Source of the DNA: Ashinkailepas kermadecensis
Taxonomy: Eukaryota > Arthropoda > Thecostraca > Neolepadidae
NCBI GenBank assembly: GCA_034440615.1
Contig: JAOTOM010002260.1
Location: 32,548 to 96,547 of the forward strand
Length of the DNA: 64,000 nucleotides
Reading direction: 5' to 3'
Made by a program: the position numbers and the translations under genes
Part shown: piece by piece, positions 54,144 through 64,000 of the stretch
Position numbering within the stretch: position 1 is the first letter of the stretch
Layout of the letters: every line of letters starts with the position of its first letter
Notes under the pieces: generated by a model
Told to the model about the DNA's origin: nothing
The model's input: the letters and a program-made list of their open reading frames with translations, nothing else
The model's database searches: none

Positions 54144-54207
54144 GTGGGGCGACACCCGTCGCTCTTTTCTCATTTATTTTCTAGTGGGGTGACACCCGTC
54201 ACCCCAC
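54144..54207 (+). promoter_or_regulatory. tandem covarying hairpins in the retrotransposon 5' leader
   Basis: Two copies, 40 bp apart, of GTGGGGNGACACCCGTC. The second forms a perfect 10-bp stem (54184-54193 with 54198-54207) with loop ACCC. The first has GCGAC/GTCGC where the second has GTGAC/GTCAC, a paired change. In the reverse fragment at 49.6 kb the second stem carries GTTAC, which keeps pairing in RNA through a G-U pair. This suggests a selected RNA structure. Confidence 0.45.
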
Positions 54208-54277
54208 CCGTTTTCGTCGTCATCGTATTTTCGCTCCCTTTGTTCTGCGTGTTTATTTAGATTTCGTTTGGTAGGGT

Positions 54278-54300
54278 TTTTTCCCCGTGATGGGGAAAAA
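54278..54300 (+). promoter_or_regulatory. hairpin around the ORF1 start codon
   Basis: TTTTTCCCC and GGGGAAAAA form a 9-bp stem with a GTGAT loop that contains the first two bases of the ATG at 54290. The stem is conserved in the 49.4-kb fragment (TTTTCCCC, GTGAC, GGGGAAAA). It could tune translation of ORF1. Confidence 0.4.
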
Positions 54301-55727
54301 GAGGAAGAAAGGCACTGACCCCAGCTCGCCACAGGACTCTGATTCGGAATTTCCTCCTCTGACCACACCCGACGACCATCGCACGAACACGGACTTGGCC
54401 TCTGATGTTCCCTCACTGAATTCACCATTGATGACCCGCGCCGGACAATTCCCCTTGATGACGCCATGGCAGCCCTTTGCGCCTCGCCGAACCCTGCTCG
54501 TCCCAAGACCACGACCTCGCCTCGCAATCCAGACCAGACCATCACTCGTCACGCCGCTGACCCACGCTCGAACCAGACCACGCCCTCCCAACCTGAACCC
54601 ATCCAGCCCATTGAACCCTACCTCGACAGTGCTGGCTCTTACGTTGTAGTCAAGCCTGTCGAGGAATCCGTTTCCTTCCGCCGTATCAACGTTTTCTGGC
54701 CGACTAAACAACTCCTTGCCATCTGCTCCCTAGCCAATCCCGACATTGAAGCCCCTGCCAACGGAACCTTGGTCATTAAAACTCAATCCCGAGCCCAGAC
54801 CAAAGCCCTCCTCCGCACCACCACATTTTGTGGAAAATCCGTCACCATCACTCTCCATTCCAACCGCAACACCATCAAGGGCACCGTCTTCGCGCCGGAG
54901 CTCCGCTTCATGACTGAAGCGGATATCCAGACGGAGCTCAGGCCGGAGGGGGTGACCCACGTCCACCGCATTACCTCATTTAAAGACGGTCAGAAACGCG
55001 ATACGAGCCTCCTTGTCCTTACCTTCAATTATACCAATCTTCCCAAGACCCTAATCGCCGGATACCTACGATTCCAAGTCCGTGTCTTTATTCCTAATCC
55101 TCTCCGCTGTTTTAACTGTCAGCGCTTCGGCCATAGCAGCAAGACATGTCGCCAACCAGCCCGATGCCCTAAGTGCGGCGAAACACCTCATCCCGAATCC
55201 ACCTGCTCCAAATCTGCCCACTGCCTGAGTTGTAACACCTCCGATCACCTCACCACTTCCAATCAATGCCCAGTTTGGCGCAAAGGGAAGGAAGTGTGCG
55301 CCGTCAAGGCCACGACCGGGGTGTCCTACCCCAGGCCCGGCGGTCTGTCGAGGCCACCTGCCCGTTCACCAAAACGTACGCACAGGCGACCAGCATTGCT
55401 CCACCCACCCCTCGCGTCAACACCACTTTTACTTCCATACAAACCGACATGATTCCCGGTCTAGCTCCACTAAAAAAAACTTGCACCACTCACCACACCT
55501 ACACAAACCACCCTGGCTCAAACCACACAGACCATTCCAACCAAACAGACTACAACGAATTCCACCAGGAATGCCAGACCCCGCAGCCATTCGGCTGCCG
55601 GGGAAATACGCTCCACTTCCTTGGGCCGCCGACCGGGCCCGGTGCACAAAGTACCGGCCGGCAACCACGTGACCCAACCGACTCCCAGCCGGCGGGCGTC
55701 CCCCGCGGCAGTGGCCGACCGGCGTGA
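54290..55727 (+). pseudogene. I-like element ORF1 (nucleic-acid-binding Gag-like protein), frameshifted
   Basis: In the family this protein coats the element RNA. The start chosen is the ATG at 54290 (MGKKRKKGTDPSSP), a basic N-terminus conserved in the 49.4-kb fragment. The frame changes between about 54430 and 54640 to one that runs to about 55330. That frame holds a central RNA-binding-like domain (RINVFWPTKQLLAICSL) and three knuckles: CFNCQRFGHSSKTC (about 55108-55149), CPKCGETPHPESTC (about 55165-55206) and CLSCNTSDHLTTSNQC (about 55222-55269). A second frameshift of one base near 55325-55340 leads to LPQARRSVEATCPFTKTYAQ and a Pro/Thr-rich tail ending at 55727. Two breaks make it non-functional as it stands. 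Confidence 0.85.
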
Positions 55728-55871
55728 TCTTGCCAAGATCACCGGTCGACCGGACGGCTCGAGCGGGTCAACCACCGCCGGCCGCACACAACACACACAC
55801 CCACCTAAACTGTACTCCTGGCGAACACATGCACTGAAAGGTGCAGACAAACACTAACACTTTTCTTCCCG

Positions 55872-58800
55872 ATGTCCACACTATTACAATGGAATTGCCG
55901 CAGTCTGATCTCCAAATGGGCCGAAATGAAAGCTTTCTTCAGTATTCTCACACCTATTCTCATAGCACTCCAAGAAACATGGTTTTTGCCTACAGACACA
56001 TATAACTTCAATCTTTCTAATTACTCACTGTACCGTCACGACGAGGTCCGCGGATCACATCGCAGTGGCGGTACAGCACTTTACATAAACAATGATTTCA
56101 CACATACACAAATTACACTTAATACACAATTACAAGCAGTAGCTTGTACATTGCGTTTACATGGCAGAAATATAGATGTGTGCTCCATCTATATTCCACC
56201 ACACACCGACAACACAAATATTTTGACACATTTAGAAAACCTTATAGCACATTTCAAGAACCCTTTCATGCTACTCGGAGACTTTAACGCACATAGTCCA
56301 GCCTGGGATCAAACACATAGACATTAACATAGAGACACTCGAGGACACATCATTGAACAATTTCTAGACCGACATAATTTAGTATTACTTAACACAGGAG
56401 AAGCAACATTCTTTCACCATGGACATAATATAGAAACAGCTATTGATTTATCAATATGCTCTCAAACCCTAGAAAAATATTTTGACCATTGATACCGACA
56501 CTCATGACAGCGACCATTACCCCATAAAATTTATACCCACTTTTTCAACTGCGACCGATACCACACCCAGTTTCATCCCACGCTGGAAAATTTCGAAAGC
56601 TGATTGGACAAAATTTCAGGAACTATCACAAACTCAATACAACCCCAACATTTCTCCCGTCGAAAACATCAACTTAGTTACAAATACACTTTTTGAAGCA
56701 GCACTCCATTTAAATCACTCCCGGCACTCAAAATTCAAAACACCACAATTACAGACCCACAAACAATAGTAAATACAATAGCGGACACCATGGCTCACAA
56801 TAGCTCTGACAACAACTGCAGACCGGAATTTCTCCAAAAAGCACAACACACATTTCACACCGATTTGGCACAATTCGATTCGGACAACACTGAAACATAC
56901 AATATCCCGTTTCTAGTTTCAGAACTAGATACTGCAATTTCTTCAGCCGGTAATACTTCAGTAGGTCCCGACAATTTACATTATTCCTTTTTCAGACATT
57001 TATCCAACGACACAAAACATTGTATCTTACAAACATTTAATGCATTATGGTCTAGCCATACTTTCCCCGAAACCTGGAAGGAAGTCCTCATCATCCCTAT
57101 TCCAAAACCAGGCAAAAACCACAGCAACCCCAACAATTTCCGACCCATCGCTCTCACCAGTTGTCTAGGAAAACTTTTAGAACGTATGATTGTAAAAAGA
57201 CTGACCTGGTACTTAGAAACAAATCATCTGTTATCTCCAATTCAATGCGGTTTTCGTCATGGCCATAGTACAATAGATCATCTCATTCGATTAGAAACTG
57301 ACATACGCCTTGGTTATAAAAAAACATGAACACACCATTGCAGTATTTTTAGACATTAGTAAAGCGTATGATATGGTATACAAACCGGCATTAATTTCCA
57401 AACTTCTTCACTTCGGCGTCAAAGGAAATTTAGCCCATTATTTGATAGGATTTTTGTCCGGTTCCCGTCATTTTCATCTCCGGTGCAGGTCAGCGATTTC
57501 CGATCCACGTTTTCTACAGAACGGATTACCGCAGGGGAGTTGTATTTCACCAGTATTATTCAACATCATCATTAATGATATTTTCGATAACATGCCTGCC
57601 AATCTATCATACTCACTGTTTGCGGACGATAGTGCGATTTGGTGTTCCGGCAAAAATTATGAACATTGTTTAATTAGATTACAAAACGCACTTGACCGAG
57701 TACACGAATGGTCCCTAAAGTATGGCTTCCTTTTTTCGGCCCCAAAATCTGCAACAGTGATATTTAGCAAGTCAACACCCTGCCCGAACCCAGACACACC
57801 GCTTCACCTCGGTAACAACAACATACCTTTTGTAAATTCATTTAAATTTCTAGGCATTATTTTTGATCGTAGGCTATCCATGTATCAACACATCAAACAC
57901 GTTCAGACCAAATGTTTTCACCGACTCAATTTATTTCGCTGTATTACTTCTTCCTCATTCGGAGCCGATCGTCATACGCTTTTACATCTCTACAAATCCT
58001 TAGTTCTTCCCATCATAGAATATGGGTCGCTAGCCTACGCCGGTGCCAGAACCTCAGCTTTGAAACTTTTGGACACCATACAAAATAAATTCATCCGTTT
58101 AGCACTCGGTGCAATGACCACGTCTCCCGTTACTTCTTTACAAATTGAATCAGGAATTCCACCATTAGGTCTCCGAAGAATTGAACAAACACTCAGATAT
58201 GCCGCAAAAATTCAATTTCGAGAACACCACCCCACACACGCATCTTTACAAATTCTCACAAATCTACACCACGAATATTTAGGTCCTGCCGAAAAGCGAA
58301 CCGAGCTTACCATAGCTTCACGCACTGAAATATTTTCTACACAACTCCAATACAACATTCCACATATGACAGCTCTTTCTTCACCAACTACACCACCGTG
58401 GCAGATGCCCGAGAGACATATTTTCTATCTCACCACCACTCCAAAATCACAGCTTTGTCCAGAATACGTCAAACAAAAATTCCACCAGTTTCGCTCTCGT
58501 TATCGCCATGTTCCTTTTGTTTTCACCGACGGATCTAAAGACGAAAAGTACACAGGAAACGTCATTGTTGCAGGTACACACACAAAACAACATCACTTGC
58601 CAAACAGGACATCCATTTTCATCGCCGAATTGCACGCCATTCTCACTGCCCTTCGCTATGTCCGCAACCGTTCAATTTGTCACCCCATGCGCCATGTCGT
58701 AATTTGTTCGGACTCAAAATCTGTTCTTCAATCTCTTTCTTCACTTTCCTTTTCGCACCATTGCCATATTTCAATTTACGACACACTTGAAACACTTCAT

Positions 58801-59361
58801 CTGATGGGCATGAAGGTCCGTTTCCTGTGGGTGTCCAGTCACTGTGGCATCCCAGGAAACGAGGAAGCAGATCATTTCGCCAAACAATCATTACAATTAC
58901 CACACATCACAGAAATCCCACCACATTTTGACGCCATCAAATCAACAATAAGACATAACATTCGACATTTTGGGAACCACCAATGGACTGAAACTACAAA
59001 CTACACACAATTACGTCTCATCAAACCTGTCATCGAAAACTGGACCACATCATATAAAAAAAACAGACAAGAAGAAAAAGTTATATCACGGCTCCGCATA
59101 CGTCACACTTTTCTCACCCATCGATACATTTACACTGCTTCACCACGACCTTCATGCCCATCATGCAACACTCATCTTACCGTTTCACATATTCTCCAAC
59201 ACTGTTAAAAATACCATGGACATCGAAAAACACTTGCCAACTACTGCCGTACACACAACACCCCCTTTTCTTTGCCCACACTATTAGGAGATACACACCC
59301 TTCTCTCATCAATCTCCTTTTCATTTTTCTCCGAAAAACCAACTTACTTCAGGACTTGTAA
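55872..59361 (+). pseudogene. I-like element ORF2 (endonuclease, reverse transcriptase, RNase H), disrupted
   Basis: The start is ATG 55872 (MSTLLQWNCRSL), 144 bp after the ORF1 tail. Endonuclease: ILIALQETWF, GDFNAHSPAWD, and SDHYPI after a frameshift. A nonsense codon lies at 56325-56327, and a frameshift at about 56480 just before a TGA at 56490. Near 56728 the endonuclease C-terminus joins straight to pre-RT sequence (TITDPQTIVNTIADT), so the usual linker of roughly 100 residues is deleted. Reverse transcriptase: PIPKPGKNHSNPNNFRPIAL, a one-base A-run frameshift at about 57315, FLDISKAYDMV, LPQGSCISPVLF and FADD (57619-57630). RNase H: FTDGSKD, AELHAI, CSDSKS and NEEADHFAK, with all four acidic positions kept. 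C-terminal CPSCNTHLTVSHILQHC is followed by a nonsense TAA (59206-59208), with the frame then open to the natural stop at 59359-59361. Confidence 0.9.
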
Positions 59362-59454
59362 ATTTACTTTTTAGAACATAGTATTTTCATCCATTCTACT
59401 CACGGCACGAAATGGCCTGAGCAGGCCGAAGTACCCAACCCGACAAAACGGAAA

Positions 59455-59467
59455 GACCACTGAAAGC
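59455..59467 (+). repeat. right 13-bp target-site duplication of the I-like element
   Basis: Exact second copy of GACCACTGAAAGC directly after the 3' end of the retrotransposon. Confidence 0.8.
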
Positions 59468-59627
59468 GTCCTTCCCGGATCCAATATTTTAGTCTTTAAC
59501 ATGGAACTGTATGGAGCGGGCCCCTCAAACCGACAATTACCCCCATGCATCCCACGGTACCACAAATCGTGTTGTGAAGTTACACCCTATGCATGCGATA
59601 GCGTTGCCAAATGAATTTGCATTCCAA

Positions 59628-59719
59628 GGGCGGATTCAGGAATTATGGGGAGCCGTCATGGCCTGGTGGGGCGCCACTTTACCTACTAAGGGGCGCCTCT
59701 GACCGAAAAATTCGAGTGA
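59628..59719 (+). mobile_element. partial GGCGCC-rich element
   Basis: AGGGCGGATTCAGGAATTAT, then GGGGCGCCACTTTACC and AGGGGCGCCTCTGACCGAAA, match the start of the 39072-39397 element. It is truncated at the border with the GGCCCC element. Confidence 0.55.
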
Positions 59720-60980
59720 CGATATATTTTAGGTCGATGGCACCCTTCAGACTTGAAAGCGGTTGATTTTTTTCGCGACCTGTTCTGAATTGTTCGGTGC
59801 TCGGGTCCATTCGATTTCTCGGTCGAGTCTCGGTGTGATACTTTGGGGTGGAGTTCTTTTTTTTTCAAACCACAGCGCGATATTTTTGTCCTCGGTACAA
59901 TTCCTTCTCGTACCGGGGCTTCCGGTGCCATTTTCTTTCAGTGCCCGACACATTGTTTTTCCGGGCACAACGGTTTTTTAGGGGTTTTGACGCGATTTTT
60001 GAGCATGCATTGACATTTCGGGTTGGAATTGATTCTTGGGGGGGGGGGCAGCTGCGGCTTTTGGGGCCCCAGCGCGACGTTTTACATTTTGAAGGTGATT
60101 TTGAAGTGTGATTTTGAAGGGCTACAACGCGACTTTTCTGGGTCCCGGTGCATTTTTTGGGCCCCGGCGTCATTTCTTGGGATCCCTGGCGCGAGTTTTG
60201 CCGACCTCGACACGTTTTTACAGGCCCAACACGTTTTGGTGGCATATGGCGCGTTTGGTGGGGCACCAGAGTGATTGTTCATGTAAGGATTGTTTTTTAG
60301 TTGCCCCGGCTTCGTTTTTTTTGGGTGGGTGGGGGACCCCGGCTGCACGTGTCGAGCCCTTAGCGTGATTTGCATGGGCCCGGGAGCGACTTTTGGGGAT
60401 TTCCAGGCTCAGCGTGAATTTCAGGGGCTCTGTTCCGACCTTCTGGGCCCCCATCGTAATTTTCAAGGACCCGGTAATACTATTTTAGGTCCCAGCGTGA
60501 TTTGCAGGGGTCCAGATGCACATTTTTGAAACCCCAGCGTGATTTTCAGGGGCCCCGGTCAGATTTCTTGATGGTCCCAATGTCAATTTCAGAGGCCCCA
60601 GCGATACTTTTTGGATTCACAGCGTGATTTTCAGCGGTCCCGGCCCGATCCTCTGGGGCCCACAGCATGATTTCTAGAGGCCCCGGTGCGACCCTTTGGG
60701 TCCCACAGCGTGATTTTCAGGGGACCCGGTTGACCTTTTGGGCCTCCAGCGCAATTTTCGCGGGGGCCAGCTCGCCTCTTTGAGGCCTCAGCGTGATTTT
60801 CAGGGGCCCCGGCTGGACTTTTGGGAGGCCCAACAGTATTTCCAGGTGTCCTTGTTCCACTATTTGGAGCCCGAGCGTCATTTTTAGGTGCTCCGGAAGG
60901 TCACTTTTAGGTGCATTGCGATTTTCAGGAGCCTCGGTGCGATTTTGTGGCCCCAGCAACATTTCCAGGGCATTCGATAG
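59720..60980 (-). mobile_element. GGCCCC ~21-bp array transposon-like element, copy N (partial)
   Basis: 59730-59860 contains the shared island (CGATGGCACCCTT, GGGTCCATTCGAT, CGAGTCTCGGTGTGA) in the same orientation as copy M. 59870-60980 is the array in reverse (GGCCCCAGCGTGATTTTCAGG, 21 bp) and corresponds to 31000-31860 of copy P. The other half of the array and the terminus are missing at the left, where a GGCGCC element abuts. Confidence 0.75.
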
Positions 60981-61267
60981 CTTTAAATTCCGCAGCACGC
61001 AGTGAGCAGTTCCACACCACCACACACCAGCTAGGAATGAGGAACTGCGGGAGGAACATGCTGATATTATCGCCGCCCTGGAATCATACGGGATATTGAA
61101 GCTGCCACATTCCTCTGAAATTCGTACTGCTGATTGGTCCATGAGTTCACCTTCCACCGATTTGCGTTTCGAAGCACCTGTATCAGACCCTGTACCTGGC
61201 GCGGGTATTGGAGTATGGTGGAGATGTGGAGTAAACCGATAAGGGCGATAATGGCATGCAGTCGTCA

Positions 61268-61712
61268 GCTGATATTATAGGTTTTTAGCATTATGGGCTC
61301 TGAGCATTATAGATTCAGTACATTATAGGCTTTGAGCATTAGTGGTTTTGAAGCATTAGATGCTTCGAGAGTTATACTTTCTGAATATTAGATGAAACGA
61401 AGCATTATAGGAATTGAGCATTATAGGTTTCCACTTTCCAAGCATTATAGGTTTTGAGCATTATATGCTTTGAAAGTTCCCACAGGACGTTGCATTAGAG
61501 GCTTTGAAGCATTATAGGATTTGGATATTATATATTCTGAACAACTATATGTTCCAAGCATGATATGGTTTGAGACATTATAGGTTTTGAATATTATAGG
61601 TATTGAACATTCTGAAAAGACGGCGATTTAGAGACTCTGAAGCATTATGCGTTTTGAGTATTATAGGTTCTGAAGCATTATCTGTTTTGGGCATTATAGG
61701 TTCTGATATAGG
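61268..61712. repeat. degenerate 16-18-bp array, about 25 copies
   Basis: The unit is approximately GAGCATTATAGGTTTT with variants (GAAGCATTAGATGCTT, TGAATATTATAGGT). It is interrupted by two related inserts around CACAGGACGTTGCATTAGAG (61483) and AGACGGCGATTTAGAG (61618). Confidence 0.85.
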
Positions 61713-62283
61713 TCTTGTCCAAGTCTTGCCCGAGCCCAGTTCGGCAAGCATGGATACGGTGTAGTCGGAGTAAGCGGAACTATGACGTCACAACGAACAC
61801 AATTTGCGCTTGAGATCGACAAATATGATAGGGATGAGACATTTGTGGTGCAATTGTGGGCGCGGTGCTTAATCCGTCGCTAAAGTCGTGTTTGGTCGGC
61901 CCCGCTTCGTTTTGGTGTGTAGAATTTGTAATTTTATGGTTGCGAGACATAACTCCAGCTTAATCAAGATCTAGAACATGTCGCGATGACTGATGCTGAT
62001 GAAGGTCAGCTGCTTCCTGCCTTTGTTCAGATTTTGGATGATGCGTTTGGAAACATTGACGATGAGTGAAGATGGGAAATTAGGTAAATTTGCACTTTCC
62101 GGTAATTTCTAATTCATTAATGTTTTTCTTACAATGCAATGTTTATGAATGTGGTTAACATGGGACCACTCATTTCCTCTGCAAACACATACCTTTCAGT
62201 TGGCAGGAAGAAAATTACAAAAAGACAAGATTGACCTGAGTTGCACCTGAGTGCAGTGGAAAGCCAATATACTCATAAGTGGA
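61713..62283. other. unassigned DNA
   Basis: No repeat family or motif recognised. It may include upstream, unrecognisable parts of the LINE fragment that follows. Confidence 0.35.
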
Positions 62284-62581
62284 CTAGGCAACTTAGAATA
62301 CGTGGAAAGACTTATGGCATTAGATATGTACTCACTCAAGTATAGGACATTAAAGGGTGATATGACTGATACCCTTCTATTTAGACTAAAGGGGTCATGA
62401 ATTCAGGTTGGACAAATAAAGGTGTAGGACAGTTAAGCGACAACATGTCTTCAGTCAAAGGGCTGTTGATCAATTGAATAGGCTGCCTGCTGATGTTGCA
62501 GGGAGTCCCTCATTGAATGTATTTAAAAATAGGGTGGACAAATTCTTAGACTGGACAATCTTTTTTTGGTGTTCTAATTAG
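62284..62581 (+). pseudogene. LINE reverse transcriptase C-terminal fragment
   Basis: The first frame reads LGNLEYVERLMALDMYSLKY then RTLKGDMTDT, the family pattern RLxxLxLxSLxxRRxRGDxIET. After a frameshift near 62400 the second frame reads FSQRAVDQLNRLPADVAGSP then SLNVFKNRVDKFL and ends at TAG 62579-62581. This matches the extreme C-terminus of CR1/L2/RTE-type LINE proteins (FSxRVVxxWNxLP...SLNxFKxRLDKF). Catalytic RT motifs are absent, so it is a 5'-truncated dead copy from a different family than the one at 8.3-10.5 kb. Confidence 0.75.
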
Positions 62582-62599
62582 TGGTGGATGAGGTGAGAT

Positions 62600-63080
62600 T
62601 TTTGGTAAGTAGGTGTGCATGGTACAGGCCCCTTTAAGCAGGCTTAGGTGGAGTTGGAAAATTATTGGTAGGGCACCTGATCCACGTTTGTGCTACGCAG
62701 GATCGAGTGAATAGGGCTTGATAGGTAAGGAAAGTATGGATGGCCGTGTGGGACATTGGTGGATAGGTAAGCATAGATTGCTGTGTGGGATGTTGGTGGA
62801 CGGTTTCTTTGGAATTTGTGATGTGTTGTTGGTTAGGGTGATGAGTGTCTTTTTGTCCACGCTTATGGTATCTTCCCATTACAGACTTAACCTGGATGGG
62901 CCCTTGTGGCTCTTATTAAGTCTGAATATTTTATGACTTAAGGGGCTTGGAGTTCGGCTATGTAGCAAAACATGATGAAAATATAAAAAATGTAACAACC
63001 TAGCCTAGAAGTTGGAACCTGCTAGAAGTTGTAAAATGCCAGAAGAAAATTCTTCTTACAAATGGAAAATTTTCCCACTA
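62600..63080. other. unassigned DNA, probably LINE 3' region
   Basis: It contains a duplicated GATAGGTAAG...TGTGTGGGA...TTGGTGGA block of about 37 bp (62719-62803). Otherwise no feature. Confidence 0.35.
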
Positions 63081-63084
63081 CTTT

Positions 63085-63275
63085 TGTCCAACAAGTCAAA
63101 TTAAAAAACCTAACCAAACATAACCTAATTTGATTTGGAAGGAACTGAATTGTTTGTATTGTGAACAATTTCACAAAAAAATTTGAAAATCTTCCAAACT
63201 TAAAAGAAAAGCCTAGCCTAACCTAGCGGAACCTAACACATTGTTTGCTTCATGGTGGTAAGATGAGTAAAACTT
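63085..63275 (+). repeat. CCTAACC-rich interspersed repeat, copy 2
   Basis: AACCTAACCAAACATAACCT, GCCTAGCCTAACCTAGCG and TTGCTTCATGGTGGTAAGAT occur in the same order as at 29720-29965. Confidence 0.5.
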
Positions 63276-63344
63276 GTCTTGTGGATACCTTAAGGTGCAA
63301 TAGTACTGGCAATCACTGGACAAAAATATACTCAGAATCTAGGG

Positions 63345-63450
63345 GTGTCACTTTGTATGCACTAAGGGGGGCAACTGGCTCCCAATATTTAATTGCCCCC
63401 TCTCCCAATGAGACCTAGATTTAGCTTTGCCACTTAGCTTTGAACTATGG
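63345..63450 (+). repeat. weak third member of the 625-845 repeat family
   Basis: TATGCACTAAGGGGGGCAAC and GCCCCCTCTCCCAATGAGA, then TAGATTTAGC, parallel the layout at 650-740 and 40990-41060, with lower similarity. Confidence 0.3.
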
Positions 63451-63917
63451 AGGTGCCACTCCAGAATGCTTGAGTGCACCCTCTGCTCAGCAACCTTTTT
63501 TCGAGCTGAATTCAGACCATAGCTATTGAAATCAGTGAGATTATTTTCCATTGTGAAGTGTCACCCTATATCACCCTTACACTTCAGCACAATAGGTGTG
63601 TTGCGATGATTGCCTGTATTGTCTGGCTGCTGGGATACCTCATCATTGTCACAAAAGGAGTCCACAGCTTCTGATGCATCTGCTGATTGATGTGACATTC
63701 AGCAGTGAATATCTTGCTGATATTTAGTTGCTGAAGAAACAGTAGATGCCGATGCTAGGCAAGCTTCAAGTCCATTCCATGCCTTTTTTATGATTTGTAC
63801 TCATGGGTTTCTATATAAAAGCCAGATAATTACCCTATTTGTCTTCAAGAAGTGCTATTCTTAATTTTCTTTTCTTAATATTTTCTTTCCACTGCACTTA
63901 GTTTTTTTTCTCCCCAG

Positions 63918-64000
63918 GATTGGTGCACCAGATGTACCTTTTCCTCCAGGGGTTGGTGTACCTTCTTTTGTACTACATGGTGCACATGATGCACCTCCAG
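63918..64000 (+). other. candidate host exon truncated by the window edge
   Basis: A long pyrimidine-rich tract with a possible branch site (TTCTTAAT) ends TTTTTTTTCTCCCCAG at 63917, a strong 3' splice site. The sequence after it is open to the end in one phase (after one leading base): IGAPDVPFPPGVGVPSFVL, then a His/Pro stretch. Gly/Pro-rich sequence of this kind occurs in many proteins, so I do not name it. It is the best splice-supported coding candidate in the window, but only about 83 bp are visible. Confidence 0.35.

Larger units (their letters stand above)
53849..59454 (+). mobile_element. end-to-end I-like non-LTR retrotransposon, inactive
   Basis: About 5.6 kb between exact 13-bp direct repeats. 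In order: a ~440-bp 5' leader starting with a C-run and CACACACA, ORF1 with three CCHC knuckles, then ORF2 with AP endonuclease, reverse transcriptase, RNase H and a C-terminal Cys/His motif, and a short 3' end (ACAAAACGGAAA) without a poly(A) tract. A CCHC ORF1 together with an RNase H after the reverse transcriptase fits the I group of non-LTR elements (I/Nimb-like). Because both ends and the duplication are present, it inserted as a full-length copy and decayed later through frameshifts, nonsense changes and one deletion. Confidence 0.9.

Overview
This is a stretch of animal nuclear DNA, and no complete, convincing host gene is visible in it. Evidence for an animal source: decayed non-LTR retrotransposons of animal type (I-like and CR1/L2-like), a Ty3/gypsy-type gag relic, tRNA-derived SINEs, long micro- and minisatellites, GT-AG-like splice signals, and no bacterial operon structure. 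CCTAACC-rich repeats and the style of the I-like element fit an invertebrate, perhaps an arthropod or other ecdysozoan. That is inference, not identification.

Layout. 0-7 kb: minisatellites (34, 29/30 and 33 bp periods) in otherwise featureless DNA. 7.25-13.37 kb: a long inverted-repeat (foldback-type) element flanked by a 9-bp direct repeat, with a decayed 5'-truncated CR1/L2-like LINE nested in one arm. 14.1-14.9 kb: a 38-bp GC-rich minisatellite. 15.4-20.1 kb: two reverse-oriented SINEs around an inverted set of a ~560-bp repeat that encloses a degenerate ~21-bp array. 22.15-25.97 kb: a second large inverted-repeat element. 26.5-28 kb: a GT/CT microsatellite, then a CpG-rich block with a 108-bp tandem repeat. 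30.4-34.3 kb: a 37-bp array with CACGTG in most units, then the first copy of a transposon-like element built on a ~21-bp GGCCCC array and carrying a SINE. 35.6-41.2 kb: GGCGCC-rich interspersed elements, a gag relic, a ~2.4-kb repeat and an endonuclease fragment. 42-46 kb: GC-rich arrays and a nest of small elements with CAGTGGCG-type ends. 45.9-49.4 kb: the second (reverse) copy of the GGCCCC element, abutting a 5' fragment of the I-like retrotransposon. 50.6-52.9 kb: the second copy of the ~2.4-kb repeat. 53.85-59.45 kb: an end-to-end I-like retrotransposon with a 13-bp target duplication, disabled by frameshifts, stops and one deletion. 59.7-61 kb: a third GGCCCC-element copy. 61.3-64 kb: a ~17-bp array, a LINE 3' fragment and, at the edge, a candidate exon.

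How it fits together. Most of the sequence is nested transposable elements and tandem arrays. Nesting gives relative ages: the LINE is younger than the foldback element it splits, and the SINE at 33.46 kb is younger than the GGCCCC element, because the 46-kb copy keeps the empty site. The most unusual feature is a set of transposon-like elements whose interiors are degenerate ~21-bp arrays. Also notable are the modular foldback elements and the tandem covarying hairpins in the 5' leader of the I-like element.
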